Assembly (NCBI RefSeq): GCF_030247195.1
Contig: NC_080671.1
Span: forward strand, 107,991,845 to 108,055,844
DNA from: Topomyia yanbarensis
Lineage: Eukaryota; Arthropoda; Insecta; Diptera; Culicidae
Reading direction: 5' to 3'
Length of the DNA stretch: 64,000 bases
A program made the position numbers and the translations under genes. Below the pieces are notes generated by a model that had not been told where the DNA came from, searched no databases, and worked only from the letters and a program-made list of their open reading frames with translations. The first letter of the stretch is position 1. Every line of letters begins with the position of its first letter. This document shows positions 30,281 to 41,480 of the stretch, in pieces.

Positions 30281-31261
30281 AAAATGTAAAAAATAAAATG
30301 TGACTAACATAGTCGAAATAAAAAAAAAGAAAAAATGAAAAAAAGTATATTAATCACTCTTCGCCGTAAACATATTCCTACAACGTATTTTAAGCATCCA
30401 ATGATTCTCCTTGTGGCCGGACGCTCTGAAATTCCAAAAAATCATGTAAAGAGCGCGAACTTCAGCACAATTTCGAACCCCTATCCTTACTCCCAATCTC
30501 CCTCTCCCGTGATACTTGTAGTGTGTGCAGGTCCGTAGCATGTGGTTGGCCGCGTTGGCCCCCGCCAAAGGCACCAACCTTAGGGGATGCTGAAATCTTA
30601 TTCTGGTTTATAGAATTAATCAGGATAAACCATAAAATAAATTCGGATAAGTGTGCCATTTCCTGATACGCACTAATGAATTGATCTAAAATGTAAAGGT
30701 GATAGAAAATAAATAACATATCTTACATATCTATGCACTGCAAATTAAAAAAATAACGAACTTTGGCCTTGTTTACATAGTTTCATACATAGAAACCTAA
30801 ATGGGACAGAAAGTTGCCGGTGCATTAATTAGGCCCAATCAGTCCAGCTGAATCACTGTTTGAAATGTTCAGCCACTTGTTATTTCGGATGTTCCTGGAA
30901 GCGCTAGAATCTTTTCATTTGATTTTTAATTTCTAAGATAAGACGTTGATTACTTCGGTTTTGTGTCGGCGCTTCCCCAAACTGTTATATTTGGTGGCCC
31001 CTCAAGAGAAAATGTTCAGCCTTCAGCCAAGGAATCCCATCTGCTTTTAGGTTTCCGGAGCAGTAACAGATCTCCCGACAAGGGGATCGTCAGAGTCGCA
31101 CTCTTTCTGTCATGTGAATTATTCCCACAATAAAAGCCCACTTCTCAGCATTCCCAATGCAAGAGTCATGCTAATAAATCTCTGCACATTTCCACATCGT
31201 GTCTTCTTACTACAAAGGTTCATTTGCGCAGTAGAAATATACGCCGTTCAAAATCTTAGCT
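30281..31261. other. Mostly unassigned, with one dispersed repeat
   Basis: 30560-30665 (CCCGCCAAAGGCACCAACCT through GATAAGTGTGCCATTTCC) recurs at 31998-32085 with changes. It looks like the 3' end of an unidentified retroelement. The rest shows no coding or structural signal. Confidence 0.4.
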
Positions 31262-31480
31262 AACTGATGCAAGGAATCCATGAAACAGCCACCATGATCA
31301 AATCATGACAAACTGGACTCGATGACCACACCGTCTATCTCAACTTTATTGACGGGCATGTATACGCGATAGTCCTTCATTGAATACTTGTCGCCAGTGA
31401 CGCCATTTGCTTACTTTAGACAGGATATCGCCAAGATTGTCCGTCTGATGCCTTCAAAACTTGATTTCACGATTCTAGAG
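31262..31480 (-). pseudogene. Coding relic of an unidentified element, copy 1
   Basis: On the minus strand a fragment reads ANGVTGDKYSMKDYRVYMP, then VEIDGVVIESSLS. The plus strand at 42555-42760 has the related ANGVTSDK, YRVYMPAHNVQIEGVVTDS. Matching amino acids between two diverged copies suggest former coding sequence, probably of a transposable element. I do not recognise the family. Confidence 0.5.
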
Positions 31481-34240
31481 TTCAAGATTTGCGATTGGAT
31501 TTACATAAAAAATGAGCGACAGTCAAACACGAACGAGCTTCCACCGAATCTTTAGGAAATCTATTTTTTCAGTATTTCCAATCATCGGAAATGAATATTA
31601 TGGTTGGCGAAGAAACAAATATTCAAACAGAATCTTCGATTTTTTGTACGACAGAGGCGGGTTGAATTTCCCAAGAAATAGTCTGTTTCGTAAACTGATC
31701 ACCATGTACCGTCTTCTGAGAAAATGCACCGCTTATGGTGATATTACTGATAAATCAACAGTAAAATTCTGTTAACTATTTGCTCGAAATAGGTTGGGGA
31801 CTTGCAGTTTACCACGTCGCTGTCGAAATTTTTTATAAAAACTATCTCTTGAATTTTTCCGTCTTGCTCATCCAGTTTGTGTCAGTGGAATTTTAAGCAA
31901 AACTTGTGTTGTTTTCACTTATTTATGTAAAATGGTTCATCCTTTAAACCTGAAATCTGCCTTCAAGGACATTTAATATACATCAATTGCCTGTTTATCC
32001 CCGCCAAAAACGCCAACCTTAGAAGAGTACTGAAATCTTGATCTGCTTTATGACCCTAGTGATGATAAGTGTGCCATTGCCAGGTCAATATTACATTATT
32101 ATTCGAAAGTTGAACTGAAAAAGAAAGCTATTTTGAGTACCAAAGGGACGCAGAACAGAAAATCCGCCAAGGTTGCTAGAAGACCACGCTACGACTCTGA
32201 GTGTGCGCGCTAGTATATTCTAGCAAAAGCAAGTGTCGGACTAACATTCTTTACCTTTCCTGCTTTCCTGAAAACTTTTCACAAACTTTGCGATTTCTTC
32301 TACTAAATTAACTACCTTGCAAAAATTTTGCATAATGCTTCTGATTCAAACGATATCAATATTTTTTCGTTAATATATTAAGGGTCTAGCGAGTTTTTAC
32401 AACGATGTGCTGTCTAGTTTATAAGGTTAACGAAGACCAAAATAAAGCTGTAATCATTTTAAATGAAAACGATCTAAAATCGGTTGCTGCACGTTTGGTT
32501 CATATCCGACTTGTTTTTGCATCATTCTTTCCACCGATCATACTCCATCCAATCCACAGGTAACAATAATTTCAAACCAGCACCCGCCAATAGTCCTTGA
32601 AATTCAAAACTCTCCACTATCAGCCGCGGCACCCCGAGTTATTAATTCACATGGTTATTAAATATTACAATTGCTGGTACCCACCGAGGCCACATTAGCA
32701 GACAGACAAACAGCCTGTTTCAGTTCCTACTATCTTGACAGGGCCAGCCACGACCGACGATAGCGCCATCATACATTTGTCGAACGCTTCGCGTCACTTC
32801 TACTCTTTTTTTCCTCCGTGCAAGTGAAACCATCACACGTACAGTTAATCTACTCTGCGTCTACCTGACAAGACCAGCTGTGTTGTGCAAGAGGCTGCTT
32901 GGATCGATGGACCGCCCGGTGATGTTTCGATGAATTTCAGCGGAAGGATGGGGGGCGACTACGTCAATAGCGGTTGTTCACGAAAAAATTGTACATTCTT
33001 CAACTGCGCCATTCGTTATATCTGTTACGAGGAAATATATCTCACTGATGAATTCGAAATAAATTCATATAACCAGTTACTAACCGAAACAGGTGTAGAT
33101 TAACCAGTAGCCCGTTAGCGTTGGAAAATCATATTATAATCGGTTTTCATTTTTTTCCCGTGACCATTTCGCAATAGCGAAATTTTGAAAAGTGCGTAAC
33201 GCGTGTGCCGTGCCGAGCGATTGCATCGAATAAAAAAGACAAACACAATAAATGAAAATGAAATAAAAATAAACCACCAGCAGATCCAGCGGAAACGGAG
33301 AGCCACCACGCCATGGACTTGGACAATTTTTGGCCGATGGCGCGCTTGGTACGGTCCGCCAAATTGAGCAACGTAGGTCGCGTAGCGATGGTGTTTCAGT
33401 TCTTTTTTTTCGGTTCGAAATAAAAGTGCTACGAAAATCGGGTCAATGATGAACGAGCGTGCGCCGCGCGCGCACACAAACCGCCGCAAAGTGGGTCACA
33501 TACCCAGTACAGGCAATTTGCACTTTGTCGATTGTTTGCTTGTTGTTTTTGTTGTTGTTGTGGTTTGGTGGTGGGTAATGATGGTACTGCGCGGCCGGTG
33601 AAGGTTTGCGTGTTTTTTTCCGCGTATTTCACGATCACGGCAAAAATCTGGCCGAGTATTTGGGTCCTGCTGATCTCAGCGCGTATGGTGAGAAAAGATG
33701 TGTTTGCAGATTTCATACCTGTCTGCGTGAGAGAGTGTGAATTGATTATTCCAGTATGAGAAAGTTTTGATCCGTACACGGACCGAACATATGGTTGTGT
33801 AGCGTTACTTCTTTGAACGAGAAGCTGCCAAGGTCATACCAGAAAGTATATAATCAATTGGGCAGTCGGTATGGTATGTGCCAAAAATACAGATACTGAA
33901 GAAGATTACCAATCGTAATCGAAATATGTATCGGTGTCACACATTTAGCCCGAGTGGGTTAAAAAAGATAAGCCAGCATAGATTAAGTGATCTCTTACTG
34001 AAGAATTGACGCTTTTTCGCAATACACAGACCTGCATTAATACAATCGTGATACAACGAGGATTTCAGAAGTATGTATTGTGTGTGCGAGACAGATATCA
34101 CATTTTAGATTTGTTCAAAAGTTAGTGGGTACTCCGGTATTTTCTAGTGGGTGATACTACCTAAGGTAGCTACGTAATCCCTTTGCCTATTTTATTTGTA
34201 TAAAAAGAGAGCACAAAAATTAAAAAAAATGCTCTTAATT
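31481..34240. other. Long unassigned stretch
   Basis: It contains the second copy of the CCCGCCAAA repeat at 31998-32085. The part from about 32650 to 33800 has more balanced composition, mixed codon-like words and a CA/TG-rich short repeat (TTGTTGTTGTTGTTG near 33540), and lacks the repeats seen elsewhere. It could be unique host DNA such as UTR or regulatory sequence. Frames of 72-124 codons here (32885-33103, 33115-33489, 33429-33779) match nothing I know and overlap on both strands, so I do not call genes. Confidence 0.35.
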
Positions 34241-34251
34241 TTTTACTTTTT

Positions 34252-34290
34252 GACGACATTCAATTAGCTAAAGATTACTGGCGGTGGTCA
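34252..34290 (+). repeat. End fragment of the ACATTCAATTAG MITE
   Basis: ACGACATTCAATTAGCTAAA and AGATTACTGG match the left end of 29937-30280; the rest is absent. Confidence 0.65.
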
Positions 34291-35297
34291 GCTATTTTCG
34301 CCCGCGTCCATTATCACCTATTTTGTAAGGTGATTCATCAACAGTGCTATCTTTGAAAATGAACTACCTTGGTTATTCAACTAATTTTTCCGATCTTATT
34401 TTATCTTATTTTTTAAATAATTATATTATTATTATTCATTATATTCAGAATTGCACATAGTGTGTCGTATGTAATTTTAAATGTTCTTTGATTTGATCGC
34501 ATTGCAAGGGAACACGTATCCGCCGGTTGATGCCAATCTAGCTGACATCTCTTTGGACTGAGCAAACTAATTTATTTGTTTGTTTAGTGTTTATTTGACA
34601 TAATAGGGAACTAATCCACTGGGCATTTAATGTGCGTGAGGAATACGCATGGTATTGTTCGAGTGAAAAAAATGGGAATTGATAGTTTCTCGAGAAGAAT
34701 CAGAAGCCAGCTACAAATTCGCAGCAGTCATACCAGCACGAAGAACATACGTTTTATTGTCATATTCATTGGCTCACTTTTGGGCCAATAAATCAATTAA
34801 ATTAAAACAATAATTTATGGTCCATTTTATATTGTCGACAACATTCCGAGAGCCGGCTGTCCGGAGTTCAAGTTGTTTTCGATGAAACAAACTCTCGATA
34901 AACGTTATCCAGAGGTCAAACACCTTCGCATCGCGAACATTTACATATCCTAGTCAATAAACTATTCAAACTGCTTATGCACGAAAATAAATTCTCAGTC
35001 GCATCGCTTGCTTGAGGCGAATCCTGACTAACAACCCACCCACTACACAATCCGTGGTACTTATGGGAGTGTCACTGAGTCGGGGCCTTCCGTTAAATAA
35101 GTACCACATCAACACTTCCTTTCTTATATCCCAAGCTACGGTAAAGATGGTCGTGGCCAGCAATGGTGGTTCTTATGCGAAATTCTCGCTTGGACTGGAT
35201 CAATTGTTATTCCCAAAAAATGCTCCTCAAGTAGTCTGGCTGGAAATGAGAGTCATCAGTCTGCAATCTACGAAGTATACCGTGCTTACGCAACTCA
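34291..35297. other. Mostly unassigned; second copy of the GGAATACGCATGGT repeat
   Basis: 34612-34740 resembles 29126-29240 (GGAACTAATCCAC, GAGGAATACGCATGGT). The remainder has a 100-codon plus-strand frame (35012-35314) with no recognisable features. Confidence 0.35.
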
Positions 35298-35602
35298 ACG
35301 CAACATTCAATTAGCTAAAGATTACTGGGTAGGGAAAGTTATGAAAATTTAGAGCCATATTACTCAAGTGAGTGCAAGGATGTGAAATATACAGATCGGA
35401 GAACTAGAAGTGGTTGGGTCATTAGAAATAGTCTTAAAATCTTACAGGCTAATCTTTTGTCTTCTGTTGGCAGAAGTCGAGCTTAGGCAGCATAACTACG
35501 AATCACTCAACTCTACCAACATGGTAAAGACAGATTTGTTCCTCTTTACCGTGAGAACCGACTTTCCCTACCCAGCAATCTCTAGCTAATTGAAAGTCGT
35601 TA
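35298..35602. mobile_element. MITE, ACATTCAATTAG family, copy 2
   Basis: Ends ACATTCAATTAGCTAAAGAT and, reversed, GTCGTT/AATTAGCT with CCTACCCAGCAATCT. Interior GTCTTCTG...GCTTAGGCAGCATAACTA matches, in reverse, the interior of 29937-30280. Confidence 0.75.
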
Positions 35603-35721
35603 AAAAGCAAAAAAGAAAAAGTTTCTACATATTAGCCGAAATAAAGAAGTAAAAAAGAAATTACTCTTAATATTATCGTAAGGCGAATTTTGTAAGATAA
35701 CAATAATTGAATATTGGCCAG

Positions 35722-36785
35722 ATTTTGATATAAATATTTTATCGAAACAAAAAAATTGGCTAGAAAAAAAGTGAAGCTATATATAATATAACATTAGACC
35801 CACTTGTAAAATTGGCACGTGCCTAATAGAGTGCCCAGAAAAATGATGAATTTTTGAAAACTCAATAGGCCCACCCCTGAGTCGATTTCTAGTCCCACCA
35901 GGAGTATTTGTTCCAAATTTGAAGCAAATCGGACAAGTCTACCGGACCAACGTGCCTGTAGTTTGTATGGGATTTTTCGACAATTTACATGGAGAAAACA
36001 CACTAACTCACATTTTCGCCGCTAGAGGGCACTGTATGCATCGTATTATCACTATAAGTGAAAATAAGAAAGATAATTTAATTGTCTACAACTTTGTCGA
36101 CAACTGCTAGTGAATCCGGCTTTGTTAAAAGAAGTTATTAAATTTTTAACGAAGTGATGTCTGAGTCAGTTTTGCATGGGGCCTAGCAGTGCATGGTTGT
36201 GTATCAGTACTCGATTCCCACCAACTATACATTTTTGTGAGATAATGGTTAGATTTGGCTTAATAGTATGTTCACAAGAATTGTAGTACATAATAGGAGT
36301 TATGTTTTGGTTAGAAAATTTTAGTTCCACCTGTGACCGCGAAGAGGGCGTCAACACTAACTTTTCATAGAAGTGAGATAGAATATCGAGATGCTCGGAA
36401 GAGTTATTTAGAAATGCTTGATCTACAACTTTGTGGAAGACACCTAATCTCTTTCTCTTTCCGTTGAAAAGCTAGTGTTGGCGCCATCTATGCGGTAAAA
36501 TTTGGAACTAATATTTTCTAACCAAAACGTAACTCGTATCACTTACTATAAATTTTCTGAACATACTATTGACCTAAACCTAACGATTATTCCACATAAA
36601 TGTTTAGTTCGTGCGAATCAAGTACTGATTCACAACCATGCACCGCAAGCCCCCATGCAAAACAGATTTTGATATAAATATTTTATCGAAACAAAAAAAA
36701 ATCAATGAAACATTGGCTAGAAAAAAGGTGAAGTCATATATAATATAGCATTAGACCCACTTGTAAAATTGGCACGTGCCTAGTC
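35722..36785 (+). repeat. Composite repeat bounded by ~110-bp direct repeats
   Basis: 35722-35828 and 36663-36785 are direct repeats (CAGATTTTGATATAAATATT through AATTGGCACGTGCCTA), differing by small indels. Between them 35829-36440 is copy 2 of the ~600-bp repeat at 25377. 36465-36662 is an inverted copy of 36170-36362 (shared TTTTCTAACCAAAAC, CACAACCATGCA). The layout direct repeat, body, inverted piece, direct repeat resembles a duplicated insertion site or recombined pair. No ORF of note. Confidence 0.7.
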
Positions 36786-37109
36786 ATGTGGGTGAATAAT
36801 GTCTTGGACGTAAGCTGTGACTGTACTTAGGGCTGACAATTGATATCTAATAGTGAACCATAGATGATCGATACTATTATCAATACTTGAGATTATTGAT
36901 AGTGCAATGCAAAGAAAAAAATCGATTTAGCAATCGACCACTCAACTAAACACCAAGTTCAAATTATTAGGTTACGAGCAGCAAATCGGTCCGTTCTCTG
37001 TCCAGTAACACAATTTTGTTACCGAATTCCCCGCAAAACAATAAATATTGAGATTTGATCAATAAAACTATCGCGCATCCAATAAATATTCAGAGTTATG
37101 GAATGACCT
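36786..37109. other. No recognisable feature
   Basis: AT-rich, with several GATA/TATC words around 36845-36905 (TGATATC, GATCGATACTATTATCAATA). No coding or terminal repeat signal. Confidence 0.4.
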
Positions 37110-37315
37110 ACATGATACAGTTGACGTGGATGCAAATATTTCCCCGACACGAAAACGGGTCTCCGCGCGCAATGGCAAGTCGCGCGTACGGGATGGATCG
37201 TAGTATTAAATGTTTATTATTTTTATTGTTTACATCATGTAAATGTAATAAAAGAACCACGGCTCCGTGAAGCTAACGCCTTGGTCCGTGCCAAATAAAC
37301 GAATTAAAAAAAAAT
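37110..37315 (+). pseudogene. 3' end of a Jockey-like ORF1-only element
   Basis: A short stretch with CGCGCGCAATGGCAAGTCGCG, equivalent to the basic ORF1 C-terminus, is followed by the 3' UTR blocks TTTTATTGTTTACATCATGTAAATG, CCACGGCTCCGTGAAGCTAA and GTGCCAAATAAACG and an A tail. The same order is found at 58130-58290. ORF2 is absent between the ORF1 end and the UTR in both. Confidence 0.6.
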
Positions 37316-37389
37316 ATTCAGCCTTATTCTGCACTACGACGGATCGATTTTTCAAACACAGTAGTCCAGAATGTAGATTTAGCAGGAAT

Positions 37390-39160
37390 TTTGAAATTTT
37401 ACTAAAACTAAACTTAGCCTCATTAAGTCTTCGGAGAAGTTTTCGTAGTTTGTGAGCCCCTTCTTTTTGTTAAAACAACAGTCAGAGTGGTTCTAATTTT
37501 ACCAAGATCAAACAATTGACTTTTTAATCATTCCAGCTAGAGCCAAATGACCTTCAGCGAAGTTGTTGAACGACAAATTTTGGAAAAGTTTGCTGAAGAC
37601 ATGTAAGCTCTAGCTGGTATACTTTTCATTTCACAACAAATTTAAAATCGAAGGTTAGGGTTTTTCTTAGAAAAACTGTTTTATTCAAACTTTTGCGGTG
37701 TTGATTTAAAACAGAAGTAGTCTTCAGGCAACTTTAAGATTGTTTTAAGGCGAATAATTTGTTTCATGGCACCACATTCGTTGAAAAGCTATGAGCACAT
37801 TTTCGCCTAAAATGTTTTTTTTTGAATAACAAAATAATTCATTTGGGCAAACAAAAGATAATTCTTTTTCATCTATAAATAAGGTCATGAGTAGAGTTAT
37901 AACTGAGAAAAAATGGCGAATTCAATATTTTTTTAAATTTCCTAAAATTGAGTTAAAATAATCTATTTTTAATATATTAAGTGCTTATATCTTTTGAACG
38001 ATAGAAGCTAGAGTTTTGATGTGTTAGAAGAAAATGTTCGTCTTCAAAAACTTCGAAAAACATTAGAAAAAAAACGAAAGCTGAAAAAGTTATATTAAAA
38101 AATTGGTTTTTCATCACATGACTTTTTGTAATATGTTCAAATTACTTTCACCGTGGACAAAATAAAAAAAATATAGTTTCTGTTTTCATTATAAAATATT
38201 GCCCTTTACAATACTTTTCTGTTATTTTGAATAGTGGGTAGGGTGGTTCTAAATTTATTTAAATCAGGAAATTAACTTTTTAATGGTTCGAAATAGAGTT
38301 TCGCTGTCTTCCAGAAAATTGAAAAAAACAAATTGAAAAAACTTTATCGAAGAGCCTGAAACTCTATCACATGCACTTTTCATATTCTAAGAAATTTACC
38401 CAAAAAAATTAAAGTATTTCTTAAAAAATGGTTTTCTTTGTATAACTTTAGCAGTTTTGATTTTTCATTAAAATCTCTTTAGAAATACTTTCAGATATTT
38501 TGAAGGAGAACAATTTGTCTTAATATATCGAACGTCTAGCTTCTCTCGTTAGCAAGTTATATATACTTTTTACTAAAAATAAATTATTTATTGAGTAAAT
38601 ATTGCAAGACATAAAAAATATCGTATTTGCCATTTTTTGTGATCTATACTACAAAGCATGAAATTTCATGTGGCAGCAACGGTATTTAATGTTAAGTGCC
38701 CGAATCGAAGATAATTCTATTTGAAAAAGTTATATTTTTATATAAAAGTTCTTATAAATTTAAAACGAAAAAAGTTAAGTAGTTGGTGTTTTAAAGCAAA
38801 TTATGCGCCCTAAAATAATCTTCAAGTTGTCCAAAGGATACTTTAGCGTAAAATAAAACTGCAAAAGCTATAGAAATTAAACCGTTTTTTTTAAGAAACA
38901 GCCTAGGTTTACATTTGGATTTATCGTGCAATGGAAAGTATAACAGGTAGAGCTTGCATGTCTTCAGCAAATTTGACTAATTTGACAAATTTGCTCTACA
39001 ACTTCATCTGGAACCGTTAAAAACTTCAATTTTAAATATTGCTAAAATTAGAACCTCCCTAGCAACTGCTTAATCAAAAAGGAGGGCCTTGCAAAGTACA
39101 ACAACTTTGCTAAACTTATTGTAAGGCTAAGTCCTTTTATTTTAGCAAAAAGTTAAAGCG
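37390..39160. repeat. Foldback repeat with three copies of a ~300-bp unit
   Basis: The left arm (37390-37790) and right arm (38780-39160) are inverted copies. Shared blocks include GGTTCTAATTTTA, TTTGCTGAAGACATG(T/C)AAGCTCTA, TATACTTT, and GATTGTTTTAAGGCG or variants. A third, more diverged copy in left-arm orientation lies at about 38235-38520 (GGTGGTTCTAAATTTA, CACTTTTCATATTC). No ORF. The unit is AT-rich; family not recognised. Confidence 0.75.
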
Positions 39161-40079
39161 CATCCACATGCTTCCTATTCGATTAGCGAACGACGAATGA
39201 AGCAAAAAATATGTTTGGCACTCATATAACTTCCCAATATTCGATAAAGCCTCTTTGGTGCTCCATATTTACTGCCCCGCCAGTGTCAGTTTATATAAGT
39301 TATACGTATTTCGAAATTTAAGACACAATCAGTGAACATTTTCCAATTGGTTAGTGTGAACATGGTGTAATTCTGTGAATGTTACAAACGTTCAAAACCA
39401 TAAACGTCTGTTTTATTCGAGAAAAGCTGCCCATATATTAAAAGGTAGTAGTGACAAAAATCTTTTGAAACTTTCGTAGTAAAATATTGTTCTTATTATG
39501 AGAATCATGTATAATGATTCGAATATAACTACTTTGTTTGATTTTTGTTTTATATTAAATTTGTTTAATTTTTTTCTTTCCTTTTCTCATTGCAATATTG
39601 TTATAATAATCAAGTTATGAAAAATTTGGATTTCTGTTCAGTTTACAAAATATTTTTGCTTTTTAGTGATTTTTTACGTGTTCTGCAACCAGGGACCCCA
39701 TGTTATAGGTTCAACATACAGCTCTTGGTTCTAGTATTGTGATGATTTTGTCGGATTGCATAATGCCTTCATCATGTATCTCTGATTCTGCTGATTATGT
39801 AATAAAAGCTACCTATGAAATGCTAAATAGGAGGTTATACAAATCCAAGCCGTAATTAAAGATCAACAGCATGATAACCACCATTACAGGATTTGAATTC
39901 GCTGCATGCTAGCCAAGCGCCCTTTAAAGCATAGTTTTTTATCCAGTTGTTTAGTTAGTCTTCGAGTTCACGGTCACCCAGTTTAATCTAGTTTAATTTT
40001 TGATTTTTTATAAACTTTGGGCAGCCAGCTACCGAGAGTAATCTATCTGTCCCAATTCTTTTAATTTTTTTATTAGTTT
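39161..40079. other. No recognisable feature
   Basis: AT-rich, no ORF and no repeat recognised except that the end (40075 on) merges into the tRNA-like foldback. Confidence 0.4.
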
Positions 40080-40185
40080 TTTTGACATAAGTGTCAATAT
40101 CTTATTTAAGACTTTTTTGGTGGTATCCAATGGGGAAAACAGATCGAAATGGTGAGTTAAACGAAAGCAATTATGTGAAAAAAAC

Positions 40186-40258
40186 CTCAGGGGCAGGATT
40201 CGAACCTGCAACCCTTGGGACTCCGGCCCAATGCATTAACTCTTATGCTATTCCTGGG
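40186..40258 (-). repeat. tRNA-like core, left arm of the 40-kb foldback
   Basis: The D stem GCAT/ATGC, the anticodon stem TTGGG/CCCAA with loop CCGGAGT, and the T stem GCAGG/CCTGC can form. The acceptor stem is imperfect. Not a functional tRNA by these signs: C in place of the invariant U33, short variable arm. Confidence 0.65.
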
Positions 40259-40518
40259 CTATGATGACGTCCAAGGAAGAACACATAATTATCGTATTGG
40301 CGACAGTGTTCGTACCTTTGCCTCTAAAGAGAAATCACACACAACCGCAGTTGCCACCCAACACATTTAATCTATTTAATTGCCCCGTTAGATACCAAAT
40401 AGATCAAATGTGTTGGGTGGCAGCTGCGGTTGTGTGTAATGTCTCATGTCTAGAGGTAGTGATACGATTACTGTCGCTAATGCGAGAGTCATGTGTTCTT
40501 TCTTGGACGTCATCATAG

Positions 40519-40593
40519 CCCGTGGATAGCAGAAGGGTTTGTGCATTGGGTCGGAGTCCCGAGGGTTTCAGGCTCGAATCTTGCCCCTGGGAG
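40519..40593 (+). repeat. tRNA-like core, right arm of the 40-kb foldback
   Basis: The same core with decay: T-arm CAGGCTCGAATCTTG and anticodon-like loop TCGGAGT. Confidence 0.6.
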
Positions 40594-40886
40594 AATTTTT
40601 TTTCACATATTTGTTTTCGTTTAACATATACACTTACAAACACTAAAATTTTTACTATAATCAGAGAACATCAATACGACCAATAACAAAATTATGAAAT
40701 ATTGCGTCTCTTAAGTATAATGTTATGGCCACGGCCTGTAGCTACATTTAGAAAAAAAATCCCATAATGTATCTATTCCAAACATAATAAAGAAATAGGT
40801 GTTTCCGATGGTATCCAAACGACCGAAAATTGACCTTCTCATCTCATACAGAATAGAAGTCCAAATTTGTTCCGCCAAAGCAAACG

Positions 40887-41075
40887 TTTTTTCCTACTGC
40901 GCTTTGTCACTTGTACACACAAACAGTATACTGCCCATTATCGCATATTTGTCCCATTTTCTATAGGATTCCCTATCTGTATGGGACTGATATGCGATCA
41001 TGGGTAGTATAGTATCGTTACCTTCGACGTGTACAGTGAAATGAGTCAGCCACAGGAAACAAAAGTGCCCGTTAT
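40887..41075. repeat. Small foldback repeat
   Basis: ATACTGCCCATTATCGCATA at 40928 pairs with TATGCGATCATGGGTAGTAT at 40990, around a ~35-base centre; weaker pairing continues outward through TTGTACAC/GTGTACA. A half copy (GATATGTGATCATAGGCAGT) lies at 61580. Confidence 0.7.
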
Positions 41076-41154
41076 ACGAAATAACACAAGTAGGAGGCGG
41101 CATCGCTAGTAAAATTTAAAATGAAAATTAATCTCGAGCAAGTAGCGTACATAC

Positions 41155-41480
41155 AACTACACCACGTGAGGCACTGTTAGGATGCCGTTTAGAATTTTAA
41201 CCTAGGCAGAAAACTTCATTGCGAAATATAGCACAACATCGAATACGTTAACATCAGAGGCAAGATTCCCGTGAATAAGGATGATGATGAGGTGGGCGTT
41301 CGTGTACACGACCTAGAACTAAATGAAAATTCTTAAAACGATTTATGGAGACGTACAATCTGCTACGAGTCTGGGAGAAACATTTTCATCGGTATTCCCA
41401 ACGGTGTTCGTGAAGTGAGAATGTGACTGATAAAATGGTGTCCGAATTACATTGCATCACAAGAAAAGGTTCGACCAAAT
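41155..41480 (+). pseudogene. Relic of Jockey-like ORF1
   Basis: GGGAGAAACATTTTCATCGG and CAACGGTGTTCGTGAAGTGA match equivalent blocks at 57586-57625 and 58605-58640, which precede the zinc-knuckle part of ORF1. Heavily decayed. Confidence 0.45.

Larger units (their letters stand above)
40080..40640. repeat. Foldback element with a tRNA-like sequence in each arm (full copy)
   Basis: Left arm 40080-40386 and right arm 40405-40640 are inverted copies that stay paired almost to the centre (AACACATTTAATCTATTT against AAATAGATCAAATGTGTT, loop about 19 bases). Each arm has, from outside in: a body with GGATACCA and CTCACCAT-type blocks, a tRNA-like core (40186-40258 minus, 40519-40593 plus), and an inner segment with CACACACAACCGCAG. 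Relatives are at 960-1232 (one arm) and 45980-46575. The tRNA-like cores carry B boxes, so each arm could be Pol III-transcribed outward. Confidence 0.8.

Noticed and set aside
33115..33779. Overlapping minus-strand frames of 116-124 codons, one with a hydrophobic stretch
   Set aside because: Low-complexity composition, no family match and no start or splice context.
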